Part shown: piece by piece, positions 13,901 through 29,458 of the stretch
Layout of the letters: each line of letters starts with the position of its first letter
Numbering within the stretch: position 1 is the stretch's first letter
NCBI GenBank assembly: GCA_944472155.2
Contig: OX235275.1
Location: 29,316,865 to 29,380,864 of the forward strand
From: Trichobilharzia szidati
Taxonomy: Eukaryota; Platyhelminthes; Trematoda; Strigeidida; Schistosomatidae
DNA: 64,000 bases
Direction of reading: 5' to 3'
Translations under genes and position numbers: made by a program
The notes under the pieces: generated by a model
Database searches by the model: none
Told to the model about the DNA's origin: nothing
What the model saw: only the letters and a program-made list of their open reading frames with translations

Positions 13901-16900
13901 TCACACCACACCGGTTCATTCCCGATCTCTAATGACAAATGTTTACGGCTAATATCACTCCTTCAAAATAATAGTTTGTGTCAGTCCACAACGTTTTCAT
14001 AATTTGTTCTGCCTATCCAGATCGCTTCTCTACACCTATTGAATTCCATTCACGAATGGTGAATTGAAACAGTCTGTTCACAAAGCAGTACCATCCTCAG
14101 AGTCTTTTTCTGATGATTGCATCTATTTGTGATTGGCGTGATTGTCTACGGACAAGGTGGACGAGAGATTGAAGCCGAAGGAAGACAGAAACTGTAATTG
14201 TCGACTGCAGGAGGTGACGTCTGCGTTTCAGAAGGACACGACAACCTAGTAGTGATTACAAGCATGTCTGACAGTATGCTGACTGTGCAGTGCAACACTG
14301 GTTTCTGCTCACACTATGTGGTTGCTTCATTTGATTTCTGATCGCAACCGAACTGACTTCCACGAATTGCATGCATTGCAATCTACTGAAAGATCAGATG
14401 TTCCGTTATGGGCACAGAGATTTACGCTTACCTGAACTATTTCGATAGCCACAGTTTGAATTTACTCAGCATCTTCCGAATACTATTTCACACCTTATCT
14501 GTATTCTCATATTCCACAAATATAAAATTCACACTCTGACGCCTATTTTGGTTGCATCTGCCCAGTGAATTTTTTTCACTGTTTCCATTTATTCATGTCA
14601 GCACTCTACAAATTGTTGATGTCACGTGGATAAAATCATTTTCTAGTCTGTGTATCTTAACTCTAAATAATATAACAATACATATAGTGATATATTTAGT
14701 CAACATATTTTGATAGATCAGACTTCGATACTACATGCATTCGAATGGGAGCACATTTGGACTTATTTTTTTACTATCATTAAATTATCTATGTATTTGT
14801 TGAGAAATGTGCACAAAAGTTCATCCTGGCTATTTTCATGTAATCAGCTGTATATTTGTAATTGCATGTTGATACTTGTTTACTCATAATTTCACCAGCT
14901 GTTTATCGGTTGTTTTCCACAATACATATTTATAACAATATTATACGGATCCATGCTCGCAACTTTTTTGATGACTCGATAAAATCAACACCTTATTACT
15001 TTTATGTTGCATTATATTACACGTAGCCATCCAGCATAATGAAAATTATACATAGGCAAGTATATATGTTCTTACTTATATTTTTGTGCTTCACTAAACG
15101 TTAAAGTAAAAACCATTAATTAATTTCTCAAAAGCAATAAGAAATGTAACTTTCATTTAAACACACGTCATACCTGGCAAAATAAAAACATGAAAAATCA
15201 TTCTGTAACTGCAAGAAAATAGGAAACCAGCGAATACCACTCCTTCACAATACTAGTTTCTGTCAGTCCACAACGTTTTCATAATTTGTTCTGCCTATCC
15301 AGATCGCTTCTCTACACCTATTGAATTCCATTCACGAATGGTGAATTGAAACAGTCTGTTCACAAAGCAGTACCATCCTCAGAGTCTTTTTCTGATGATT
15401 GCATCTATTTGTGATTGGCGTGATTGTCTACGGACAAGGTGGACGAGAGATTGAAGACGAAAGAAGACAGAAACTGTAATTGTCGACTGCAGGAGGTGAC
15501 GTCTGCGTTTCAGAAGGACACGACAACCTAGTAGTGATTACAAGCATGTCTGACAGTATGCTGACTGTGCAGTGCAACACTGGTTTCTGCTCACACTATG
15601 TGCTTGCTTCATTTGATTTCTGGTCTCCACCGAACTGACTTCCACAAATCGCCTGCATTACAATCTACTGAGAGATCAGGTGTTCCCTGACAGGCACAGA
15701 GATTTACGCCTACCCGAACAACTCAGAAAGGCACAGTTTGAATTTACTCAGCATCTTCCCAATACTATTTCACACCTTATCTGTAGTCTCATATTCCACA
15801 AATATAAAATTCACACTCTGACGCCTATTTCGGATGCATCTGCCTAGTCAATTTTATTCACTGTTTCCATTTATTCATGTCAGCACTCATCAAATTGTTG
15901 ATGTCACGTGGGTTGAAACATTTTCACGTCAGTGTATCTTCGCTCTCATTTATATTGTTACACAAACACATATATTTCAGTCAACACATTTTGATAGAAA
16001 AGACTTCGATAATACATGCATTCGGATGAAAGCACATTTTGACTTGTTTTCAATATGTTCAAGTTATGTATTTATATGTTGACAAATGTGAACAAAAGTT
16101 CATCCTGTCTATTTTCATGTTATCAGCTTCATATTTGTAACTGCAATGTGATACTTTTTAATTATACTTTTAACAGGAGTTTATCGGTTGTTATTCTTAA
16201 TAAGTTTGTTGTAAATGCATTATTCGGATCCAGGTTTCGTATTGTGTCTTAGGCACTGGTATGTACAATGACAAAGACGTCAATAAATATGAATTATACA
16301 GCGCACGAAGTTAAGCATATTTAAATCGAAAAATAATTTATAATTAACATTCACCTCCAAAACAATTTGCTTCTGTTCAGAAAAATAATAAAAAAATATT
16401 TCTCAAAATAAACAATCAAGAAAATATACATGAAGAAAAGAAAACGAAATCCAGATGCTGACGAAGCACTAACACTTCATTATTTCTATCTGAAGATATT
16501 AGTATACAGTGTATATCACTGTTTCACAAAACTAGTTTGTTTCAGTGCACAAAGAATTCTTAATTTGTTCTGCCTATCCAGATCGCGTCTCTACACCTAT
16601 TGAATTCCATTCACGAATGGTGAATTGAAACAGTCTGTTCACAAAGTAGTATCATCCTCAGAGTCTTTTTCTGATGATTGCATCTATTTGTGATTGGCGT
16701 GATTGTCTACGGACAAGGTGGACGAGAGATTGAAGCCGAAAGAAGACAGAAACTGTAATTGTCGACTGCAGGAGGTGACGTCTGCGTTTCAGAAGGACAC
16801 GACAACCTAGTAGTGATTACAAGCATGTCTGACAGTATGCTGACTGTGCAGTGCAACACTGGTTTCTGCTCACACTATGTGGTTGCTTCATTTGATTTCC

Positions 16901-19900
16901 GGTCCCCACCGAACTGACTTCCACAAATCGCCTGCATTACAATCTACTGAGAGATCAGGTGTTCCCTGACAGGCACAGAGATTTACGCCTACCCGAACAA
17001 CTCAGAAAGGCACAGTTTGAATTTACTCAGCATCTTCCCAATACTATTTCACACCATATCTGTATCCTCATATTCCACAAATATGAAATTCCCACTCTGA
17101 CGCCTATTTCGGTTGCATCTGCCTAGTCAATTTTATTCACTGTTTCCATTTATTCATGTCAGCATTCATCAAATAATTGTTGGTGTCACGTGGGTTGAAA
17201 GATTCTCTCGTCAGTGTTACTTCACTCTCCGTAATCTTGTAATACATATTTATATGTATATATATATGTTTATATTTATGTATATTTGGTGAACACATTT
17301 TGATAGAACAGAATTCGATGCTACTTGCATTGGGATGAAAGCACATTTTGACTTATTTTCAATATGATAAATTTATCCATGTATATGTTGACAAATGTGC
17401 ACAAAGTTCATCCTGGCTATTTTCATTCAATCAGCCCTATATTTGTACTTGCATGGTGATTCTCGATATTTCATAAATTCACCAGCAGTTTATCGGTTGT
17501 TTTCCACAATAACTTTGTAATAATTAAATTATTCGGATTCATGTTCACACACCATATTGCAAGCCTTGTAATTCAAAAACTGTTTTTTCCTTCCAAGGTC
17601 ATACTGTTTTCACATATACCTTAAAACTTCAAAAATTATTATATTTAGCAAAATGGATATACCTTTTACACAGTCTTCGTGATTTGCATTGACGAAAAAA
17701 ATGAAATTTAATTCATTTTGATTATTTCAAATGAAATGTGTCAAAATAGAAAAAGTCATTATTAATGCAGCCAAACACTGGACAGAAAAGCTCTTCTATT
17801 TAACGCCGTATGCATACAGCGACTCTTTCTTCATCACATTACAAGTTTGTGTCAGTCCACAACGTTTTCATAATTTGTTCTGCCTATCCAGATCGCTTCT
17901 CTACACCTATTGAATTCCATTCACGAATGGTGAATTGAAACAGTCTGTTCACAAAGCAGTACCATCCTCAGAGTCTTTTTCTGATGATTGCATCTATTTG
18001 TGATTGGCGTGATTGTCTACGGACAAGGTGGACGAGAGATTGAAGACGAAAGAAGACAGAAACTGTAATTGTCGACTGCAGGAGGTGACGTCTGCGTTTC
18101 AGAAGGACACGACAACCTAGTAGTGATTACAAGCATGTCTGACAGTATGCTGACTGTGCAGTGCAACACTGGTTTCTGCTCACACTATGTGGTTGCTTCA
18201 TTTGATTTCTGGTCTCCACCGAACTGACTTCCACAAATCGCCTGCATTACAATCTACTGAGAGATCAGGTGATCCGTTTCGTGGACAGAGATTTACGCCT
18301 ACCCGAAGAACTCAGAAAGGCACAGTTTGAATTTACTCAGCATCTTCCGAATACTATTTCACACCTTATCTGTATTCTCATATTCCACAAATATCAAATT
18401 CCCACTCTGACGCCTATTTCGGATGTATCTGCCTAGTCAATTTTATTCACTGTTTCCATTTATTCATGTCAGCATTCATCGAATTGTTGATGTCACGTGG
18501 GTTGAAACATTTTCTTGTCAGTGCATTTTTACTCTACGTATTATTGTCAAATATCTGTGTATATATAAATGTATGTAGTCAACACATTTTGATAGAACAA
18601 GCTTCGATAATGCATGCTTTCCTATGAAATCACATTTGGACTTATTTTTTTACTATCATTAAATTATCTATATATTTGTTGACAAATGTGCACATAAGTG
18701 CATCCTGGCTATTTTCATGTTATCAGCTGTATATTTGTATCTGCATTGTAATACTTGTTTACTCGTACATCACCTGCAGTTCATCCGTTTGTATCTACAA
18801 TAATTTGTTATTAATAAACTTTTCTTATCTATGTTTTCACACAATATCCATAACCTGTGTCGTCAGCATAATACTGTTTCGAATGCAAATAAATAATTCT
18901 TTCAAAAAATTATTTTAATTGGAAGCAATAAAAAAATTGACAAAGAAGTGAAGAAGAGTGCCAGGAAGGACAAAAGACAATTCTACGACAACCTGGCTAC
19001 TGAAGCTGAGAAGGCAGCAGGCAAAAGGGACCTGAGGACACTATATCAGATAACCAAATCTCTATCCGGGAAGAGATCAACACAAGTGAAACCTATAAAA
19101 GACAGCCAAAGGAACCCAATTACCAAAGTAGAAAGACAGATTAAACAATGGGCGGACCACTTCAAAGGACTCTTGAACCGACTTCCACCTACAACCCGTC
19201 CAGTAATACCAACAACAGCACGTACACAACTGCAAGTTGACACCAATCCTCCAACGAAAACTGAAGTCATGAATGCAATCAATCTTCTGAAAGCTGGAAA
19301 AGCAGCTAGACCAGATGGAATACCCCCGGAAGCACTGAAAGCGGACCCAGAAACGACGGCAGATATGCTGACTCCATTATTGCAAAAGATCTGGAAAGAG
19401 GGAAAGGTGCCTACTGACTGGAGGAAAGGTTACCTGGTGAAACTACCAAAGAAGGGCGACCTGGGACTCTGCAAGAACTGGCGAGGAATCATGCTCCTGT
19501 CGACGCCAAGTAAAATCCTGAGTCGCATCATCCTGGAGAGAATAAAGGACGCACTGGATACAGAACTCCGTCCAGAACAAGCTGGATTCAGGAAAGGCAA
19601 ATCATGTTCTGACCAAATTGCAACTCTACGCATCATCATCGAACAAAGCATGGAATGGCAATCAAACCTCTACCTCAACTTCATAGACTTTGAGAAGGCC
19701 TTCGACAGCGTTGACCGCGAAGTTATTTGGAAACTACTCGAGTACTACGGCGTACCCCAAATATTCATCAACCTTATTCAACAACTGTACGACAACGGCA
19801 CATGTCAAGTGATCCACAACGGAAAACTCAGCGAAGCGTTTGGAGTAAACACAGGAGTCAGACAAGGGTGCTTATTATCACCAATGATATTCCTAATTGT

Positions 19901-22900
19901 GGTGGACTGGATTATGCGTCAGACAGTGGGAAACGAGAAGACAGGGATATCCTGTACCGACGTGAAGAACCTAGAAGACCTGGATTTCGCGGATGATTTA
20001 TGTTTGATGTCACTCGCACAAAATCGAAGACTTACAAGCGAAAACCGACAAACTGGTCGAAGAGGCTGGCAGCAAAGACAGGACTGCAGGTGAACATAGA
20101 CAAGACGGAGGTTATGAAAATCACCAACCAACAACAGCAGCAACATCCAGTGCCAATCACCATCAACGGGAGGGATTTGAAAGAGGTTGCTTCTTTCACT
20201 TATCTAGGGAGCATCGTCTCAACCACAGGAGGAACGGACGAGGATGTCAAATCGAGAATCGGAAAGGCGAGAAACACATTCATCAACCTGAAACCAATCT
20301 GGAAATCTTCATCACTCACCATCAACAACAAAATTCGGATTTTCAATACAAACGTCAAGTCAATTCTGCTTTACGGATCAGAAACTTGGCGGGTCACCAA
20401 GAATATTTTCAACAGGTTGCAGACCTTTATCAACAACTGTCTTCGCTCCATACTGAAGATTAGATGGCCAGAAAGAATCACAAACAAGAAGCTATGGGAA
20501 TAAACGAAACAGGAACCAATCGCCCAACAAATATGCAGGAGATAGTGGAGATGGATTGGACACTCGCTGAGGAGGCCGTTGAGTGACATCGCGCGTCAGG
20601 CCCTCGAGTGGAACCCGAAAGGGAAGCGGCGAGTGGGACGTCCAAGGGTGACATGGAGGAGATCGTGTGAGGAGGAGATGAAACAGTATGGAATAACATG
20701 GACGCAAGTGAAAAGTACAGCAGAAGACAGAAGCAAGTGGAGACGTGCAGTTGAAGCCCAATGTTCCACTAGGAACCCAAGGGAACAATAATAATAATAA
20801 ATAAAAAAATTAAAACCACATTTACCTTTTAATGAAACTTAATTTATCCAATGTAAAAAAAGACATTTAATATAAACCATTTTTTTTGTAAATGAACGTC
20901 TGAAAAATTAAAAAATTTACCAATCTAATGAAGAGATTGCCAGTTCGTTATAATTCTTTAACAATATAAGCCTACAGCGGACGCCACTCCTTCACAATAC
21001 TAGTTTGTGTCAGTGCACAACGTTTTCTTAATTTGTTCTGCCTATCCAGATCGCTTCTCTACACCTATTGAATTCCATTCACGAATGGTGAATTGAAACA
21101 GTCTGTTCACAAAGCAGTACCATCCTCAGAGTCTTTTTCTGATGATTGCATCTATTTGTGATTGGCGTGATTGTCTACGGACAAGGTGGACGAGAGATTG
21201 AAGACGAAAGAAGACAGAAACTGTAATTGTCGACTGCAGGAGGTGACGTCTGCGTTTCAGAAGGACACGACAACCTAGTAGTGATTACAAGCATGTCTGA
21301 CAGTATGCTGACTGTGCAGTGCAACACTGGTTTCTGCTCACACTATGTGGTTGCTTCATTTGATTTCTGGTCTCCACCGAACTGACTTCCACAAATCACC
21401 TGCATTACAATCTACTGAGAGATCAGGTGTTCCCTGACAGGCACAGAGATTTACGCCTACCCGAAGAACTCAGAAAGGCACAGTTTGAATTTACTCAGCA
21501 TCTTCCGAATACTATTTCAAACCATATATGTATTCTCATATTCCACAAATATCAAATTCCCACTCTGACGCCTATTTCGGTTGCATCTGCCTAGTCAATT
21601 TTATTCACTGTTTCCATTTATTCATGTCAGCATTCAGCAAATTGTTGATGTGACGTGTGTTGAAAGATTCGCTCGTCAGTGTGACTGCACTGTCCTTCAT
21701 ATTGTCAAATATATATATGTAAAAATCTTTCGTTTGCATCTTTTCATAGAACAGACATCGATGCTAAATCCATTTGGATGAAAGCACATTTGAACTTATT
21801 TTCAATATGATAAAGTTATCTATGTATATGTTGACAAATGTGCACAAAAGTTCATCCTGGCTATTTTCATTTTATCAGCTCTATATTTGTGTTGCATGGT
21901 GGTGATTGATAATTCATAATTTCACCAGCATTTTATCGCATGTTTTACAGAATAAATTTCTTACAATGAAATTATTCCTATTCATGTTCTCACACATTAT
22001 GTAATACCGTGTAGCATCAAAACATATTATGTTAATTACAAATCTATAATTTTATCAAAAAATTATATATTTCATTTCTAGCAATTTAAATAAATTAAAG
22101 CAATTTACTTTTGGATTGATCTAAATTTGTGGAGTAGAGAAGAATAAGTTTAAAACGAAATGAATTCATTTGGAATAAATATATTTTAAAAAATAAAAAC
22201 AATGCCAAATTAACGTAGAGCTTGCGAGCTCATCCTAAATATCTGAAAAAATATACGTACAGCAAATATCACTCCTTCACAATACTAGTTTGTGTCAGTC
22301 CACAACGCTTTCATAATTTGTTCTGCCTATCCAGATCGCTTCTCTACACCTATTGAATTCCATTCACGAATGGTGAATTGAAACAGTCTGTTCACAAAGC
22401 AGTACCATCCTCAGAGTCTTTTTCTGATGATTGCATCTATTTGTGATTGGCGTGATTGTCTACGGACAAGGTGGACGAGAGATTGAAGACGAAAGAAGAC
22501 AGAAACTGTAATTGTCGACTGCAGGAGGTGACGTCTGCGTTTCAGAAGGACACGACAACCTAGTAGTGATTACAAGCATGTCTGACAGTATGCTGACTGT
22601 GCAGTGCAACACTGGTTTCTGCTCACACTATGTGGTTGCTTCATTTGATTTCTGGTCTCCACCGAACTGACTTCCACAAATCGCCTGCATTACAATCTAC
22701 TGAGAGATCAGGTGTTCCCTGACAGGCACAGAGATTCACGCCTACCTGAACTACTTAGAAAGGCACAGTTTGTATTCACTCAACATCTTCCGAATACTAT
22801 TTCACACCTTATCTGTATTCTCATATTCCACAAATATGAAATTCCCACTCTGACGCCTATTTCGGTTGCATCTGCTTAGTCAATTTTATTCACTGTTTCC

Positions 22901-25900
22901 ATTTATTCATGTCAGCATTCATCAATTTTTTTAGGTAAATTGGGTTCATAGATTTTGTCGTTATTGTATTTCCACTCTCAATAATATTACAATACATAAA
23001 CATATATTTTCAGTCAACATATTTTGATAGGACAGACTTCGATACTACATGTATTCGGATGAAAGCACATTTTGACTTCTTTTCAATATGATGAAGTTAT
23101 CTATGTATATGTTGACAAATGTGCACAAAATTTCATCCTGGCTATTTTCATGTTATCACCTCTATATTTGTACATGCATGGTGATACATCTTTACTCATA
23201 CTTTCACCAGCAGTTTACCGGATTTTGTCCACAAGAACATATTTGCAAATAAATCATTCGAATTACTTATTACGCAACATGTGGGAAGACCTGGATTATT
23301 GATTTAGAATGTGTTTGCTTGATGAATAATGGTTTAGGACAAAATTCACCGATGCTCAAAACAAATGATATACATACATTTACTTACCATATCTGCATTC
23401 ATTATCTCGCATTGCTATAAACAAACGAAATTGTGATGTTATGTATTACATTAGAAATACAGACACAAAAAGGATAAAATAAAATTAAAACAGTAGGAGC
23501 ATTAGGTATTTAAGATTTGCTCTGTGACGACAAAAGGATACAGCGAATATCACCGCTCCACATTAAGAGTTTGTGTCAGTCCACAACGCTTTCATAATTT
23601 GTTCTGCCTATCCAGATCGCGTCTCTACACCTATTGAATTCCATTCACGAATGGTGAATTGAAACAGTCTGTTCACAAAGCAGTACCATCCTCAGAGTCT
23701 TTTTCTGATGATTGCATCTATTTGTGATTGGCGTGATTGTCTACGGACAAGGTGGACGAGAGATTGAAGACGAAAGAAGACAGAAACTGTAATTGTCGAC
23801 TGCAGGAGGTGACGTCTGCGTTTCAGAAGGACACGACAACCTAGTAGTGATTACAAGCATGTCTGACAGTATGCTGACTGTGCAGTGCAACACTGGTTTC
23901 TGCTCACACTATGTGGTTGCTTCATTTGATTTCCGGTCCCCACCGAACTGACTTCCACAAATCGCCTGCATTACAATCTACTGAGAGATCAGATGTTCCG
24001 TTATAGGCACAAAGAGTTACTCCTACCCGAAGAATTTAGAAAGGCACAGTTTGAATTTACTCAGCGTCTTTCGAATACTATTTCACACCTTATCTGTATT
24101 CTCATATTCCACAAATATGAAATTCCCACTCTGACGCCTATTTCGGTTGCGTCTGCCTAGTCAATTTTATTCACTGTTTCCATTTATTCATGTCAGCACT
24201 CATCAAATTGTTGATGTCACGTGGGTTGAAACATTTTCACGTCAGTTTATCTTTGCTCTCATTTATTTTGTTATACATATAAATATATTTAGTCAACACA
24301 TTTTGATAGAACACACTTCGATGCTACATGCATTTGTATAAAAGGACATTTGGACTTATTTTGAATATGATAATATTATCTATGAATATGTTTACAAATG
24401 TTCACAAAATTTCATCCTTGCTATTTTCTTGTTAGCAGCTGTGTATTTGTAATTGCAATATGAGGCTTGTTTACTCATATTTTCAACAGCTTTTTATCGG
24501 TTGTTATCCATATTAGCTCAGATGTTATCATATTATACGGATCGATGTATACACACAACTCATCTAAAAACCTATATTTGTGTTATTTTTTTGTTCTTTC
24601 CTAGGAGAAATTTTATTAACACAGACCGAGATATTTGAAACGTTAAAAAATATAGAAATATAAATTTACTGGTTAAGCAGCCTTCGTGTTTTTCATTGAG
24701 AAAAGAAATAAATTTAATAAAACTTAATTAAAAACGAAAAAATAACGCAAAAAGATAGAATCATTTTAAAGATAAGGAATAACTCGACTGTTCATTCTCT
24801 ATTTATGACGACACATGTATACAGCGAATAACACTCCTTCACATTAATAGTTTGTGCCAGTTCACAACGCTTTCATAATTTGTTCTGCCTATCCAGATCG
24901 CTTCTCTAAACCTGTTGAATTCCATTCACGAATGGTGAATTGAAACAGTCTGTTCACAAAGCAGTACCATCCTCAGAGTCTTTTTCTGATGATTGCATCT
25001 ATTTGTGATTGGCGTGATTGTCTACGGACAAGGTGAACGAGAGATTGAAGACGAAGGAAGACAGAAACTGTAATTGTCGACTGCAGGAGGTGACGTCTGC
25101 GTTTCAGAAGGACACGACAACCTAGTAGTGATTACAAGCATGTCTGACAGTATGCTGACTGTGCAGTGCAACACTGGTTTCTGCTCACACTATGTGCTTG
25201 CTTCATTTGATTTCTGGTCTCCACCGAACTGACTTCCACAAATCGCCTGCATTACAATCTACTGAAAGATCAGGTGTTCCCTGACAGGCACAGAGATTTA
25301 CGCCTACCCGAAGAACTCAGAAAGGCACAGTTTGAATTTACTCAGCATCTTCCGAATACTATTTCACACCTTATCTGTATTCTCATATTCCACAAATATG
25401 AAATTCCCAATCTGACGCCTATTTCGGTTGCATCTGCCTAGTCAATTTTATTCACTGTTTCCATTTATTCATGTCAGCACTCATCAAATTGTTGATGTCA
25501 CGTGGGTTGATAGATTCTCTCGTCAGTGTTACTTCACTCTGCACAATATTGTGATATGTATATATAGATTTATTTGATCAACACATATTGATAGAACTGA
25601 CTTCGATGCTACATATATTCGGATGAAAGCACAGTTTGACTTATTTTCAATATGATAGAATTGTCTATGTATATGTTGACAAATGTGCACAAAGTTCATC
25701 CTGGCTATTTTCATGTAATCAGCTGTATATTTGTACTTTCATGTTGATACATCTTTCCTCGTACTTCCACCAGCAGTTTATTGGATTTATCCAAAATAAC
25801 TACGTTGTAAACAATTTATTCGGATCTATGTTCTGACATTACGTTGGAAACACTATGGAGGAAATACTTTGCGTTTCTCTTGCCGAGATAATAGTTTAAT

Positions 25901-28900
25901 CACAAAAACCTGATTAATAAAACAAAAATCTATTTAGGAACATGAATATACCTTTTTCACATTCTTCGAGTTTTGTGTTGACAAAAGAAATAAAAATAAA
26001 TTCAACTGGATTAGTTCAGAAGAAATATGTGAAAAAAGATGAAATTGGAAAAAATACAAATCAGTACATCTCAGTAAAGCCCATCTGTGTTAGGACATAG
26101 ACATACACCAAATAACACTCCTTCACAATATTAGTTTGTGTCACTCCACAACGCTTTCATAAATTGTTCTGCATATCCTGATCGGTTCCTTACACCTATT
26201 GAATTCCATTCACGAATGGTGAATTGAAACAGTCTGTTCACAAAGCAGTACCATCCTCAGAGTCTTTTTCTGATGATTGCATCTATTTGTGATTGGCGTG
26301 ATTGTCTACGGACAAGGTGAACGAGAGATTGAAGACGAAAGAAGACAGAAACTGTAATTGTCGACTGCAGGAGGTGACGTCTGCGTTTCAGAAGGACACG
26401 ACAACCTAGTAGTGATTACAAGCATGTCTGACAGTATGCTGACTGTGCAGTGCAACACTGGTTTCTGCTCACACTATGTGGTTGCTTCATTTGATTTCCG
26501 GTCCCCACCGAACTGACTTCCACAAATCGCCTGCATTACAATCTACTGAGAGATCAGGTGTTCCGTTATGGGCACAGAGATTTACGCCTACCCGAAGAAC
26601 TCAGAAAGGCACAGTTTGAATTTACTCAGCATCTTCCGAATACTATTTCACACCATATCTGTATTTTCATATTCCACAAATATCAAATTCACATTCTGAC
26701 GCCTATTTCGGATGCATCTGCCTAGTCATATATATTCACTGTTTACGCTTATTGCTGTCAGCACTCATGAAATTGTTGATGTCACGTGTGTTGGAAATTA
26801 TCGCGTCAGTGTCACTTCAATCTCCGTAATATTGTAAAACATATTTTTTTTTCAGTGAACATTTTTTGATAGAAGAGATTTGGATACTGCATGATTTCGG
26901 ATGGAAGCCTATTTGGACTTATTCTCAACATGATGAAATTATCTATGCATATGTTGACAAATGTGCGCATAAGTTCATCCTGGCTATTTTCATTTAGCCA
27001 GCTGTGTATTTGTACTTGCATGCTGATAATTCTTTACTCATACTTTCACCACCAGTTTATCGGAATTTATTCACAATAACTTTGTTGTAAGTAATAGTTT
27101 CGGAAACATGTTCGCGCACAATACATCGAGCCATGGCGAGACAAAATTTCAGTATGCTGCTTCCGAGAATACATTTCCATAACTTTTAGAGATATTATTG
27201 AAATTTTATTACATAAAGCGAAATAGTTTACCTTCTCTAAGGGCATCGTCTGATATATTAACGAAAGTAATAAAAATATATTGATATCAATTGATTACGA
27301 ATACATAAATGACCAGATAACATCCCCAATAAGCTAACGATAAACACGCAGTTCAGGCTCTATTCCCAACGATCTGCCACAAAGCGAATATCACTCCTTC
27401 ACAATACTAGGTTGTGTCAGTCCACAACGTTTTCATAATTTGTTCTGCCTATCCAGATCGCGTCTCTACACCTATTGAATTCCATTCACGAATGGTGAAT
27501 TGAAACAGTCTGTTCACAAAGCAGTACCATCCTCAGAGTCTTTTTCTGATGATTGCATCTATTTGTGATTGGCGTGATTGTCTACTGACAAGGTGGACGA
27601 GAGATTGAAGCCGAAAGAAGACAGAAACTGTAATTGTCGACTGCAGGAGGTGACGTCTGCGTTTCAGAAGGACACGACAACCTAGTAGTGATTACAAGCA
27701 TGTCTGACAGTATGCTGACTGTGCAGTGCAACACTGGTTTCTGCTCACACTATGTGGTTGCTTCATTTGATTTCTGGTCTCCACCGAACTGACTTCCACA
27801 AATCGCCTGCATTACAATCTACTGAGAGATCAGGTGTTCCGTTATGGGCACAGAGATTTACGCCTACCCGAAGAACTCAGAAAGGCACAGTTTGAATTTA
27901 CTCAGCATCTTCCGAATACTACTTCACACCTTATCTGTATTCTCATATTCCACAAATATGAAATTCTCACTCTGACGCCTATTTCGGTTGCATCTGCCTA
28001 GTCAATTTTATTCACTGTTTCCATTTATTCATGTCAGCACTCATCAAATTGTTGATGTCACGTGGGTTGAAACATTTTCACGTCAGTTTATCTTCGCTCT
28101 CATTAATATTGTTACACAAATACATATATTTCAGTCAACACATTTTGAAAAAACAGACTTCGATACTACATGCATTTGGATGAAAGCACATTTGGACTTA
28201 TTTTCAATATGATAAAATTATCTATGAATATGTTGACAAATGTGCACAAAGTTCATCCTGGCTATTTTCATGTAATCAGCTGTATATTTGTACTTTCATC
28301 GTGATGCTTTTTTAGTCATAATTTTACCAGCAGTATTTTCGGTTTTTATCCAGAATAACTTTATTCTATTCTTATTATTTGGATCCAACTTTTTACACCA
28401 AGTTATATGACCTAGATTGATAAGTATTTAATATTCCTGTTGCTAATAATTACTGTTGTATGAATATTGATTTAAGTAAATATCAAAAAATAGAGCAAAA
28501 AATCTTACCGTCATCAAAGACTGTGGGTTATTCATTGAGTAATGAAATAAGCTTTAATTCAATGTATTTATTCAGAAAAATATAATGGCAAAAGACAAAA
28601 TCACTAGCCAGGTAAAGAATATCTTGACAGCTGATACAATATTTCTGACGACAAAAGAATACAGCGAACACGACTTCTTCAAAATAACAATTTGTGTCAG
28701 GGTACAACGTTTCCATAATTTGTTCTGCCTATCCTGATCGCTTCTCTACACCTATTGAATTCCATTCACGAATGGTGAATTGAAACAGTCTGTTCACAAA
28801 GCAGCACCATCCTCAGAGTCTTTTTCTGATGATTGCATCTATTTGTGATTGGCGTGATTGTCTACGGACAAGGTGAACGAGAGATTGAAGACGAAAGAAG

Positions 28901-29427
28901 ACAGAAACTGTAATTGTCGACTGCAGGAGGTGACGTCTGCGTTTCAGAAGGACACGTCAACCTAGTAGTGATTACAAGCATGTCTGACAGTATGCTGACT
29001 GTGCAGTGCACACCGGTTTCTGCTCACACTATGTGGTTGCTTCATTTGATTTCCGGTCCCCACCGAACTGACTTCCACAAATCGCCTGCATTACAATCTA
29101 CTGAGAGATCAGGTGTTCCGTGACAGGCACAGAGATTTACGCCTACCCGAACAACTCAGAAAGGCACAGTTTGAATTTACTCAGCATCTTCCGAATACTA
29201 TTTCACACCATATCTGTATCCTCATATTCCACAAATATGAAATTCCCACTCTGACGCCTATTTCGGTTGCATCTGCCTAGTCAATTTTATTCACTGTTTT
29301 CATTTATTCATGTCAGCATTCATCGAATTGTTGATGTCACGTGTGTTGAAAGATTCTCTCGTCAGTGTATTTTCACTCTGCCTAATAATGTAATACGTAT
29401 ATATATGTGTATGTAAATATATGTAAT

Positions 29428-29458
<31 letters not shown>

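Larger units (their letters stand above)
12851..13910 (-). mobile_element. Internally deleted LTR retrotransposon
   Basis: Two 319-bp repeats (12851-13169 and 13592-13910), both TG...CA, enclose only 422 bp and are flanked by a 4-bp target duplication CCGG (12847-12850 and 13911-13914). A purine-rich tract (GACGGGGGGACGAG on the minus strand) abuts the left repeat, suggesting minus-strand orientation, the same as the host gene. The LTR copies differ at about three positions, so the insertion is young. The interior cannot encode a full gag-pol; its minus-strand frames look like fragments of the two ends of a longer element. A 4-bp duplication would suit a Gypsy-like family (inference). It sits in the intron between m18 and m19. 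Confidence 0.85.
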
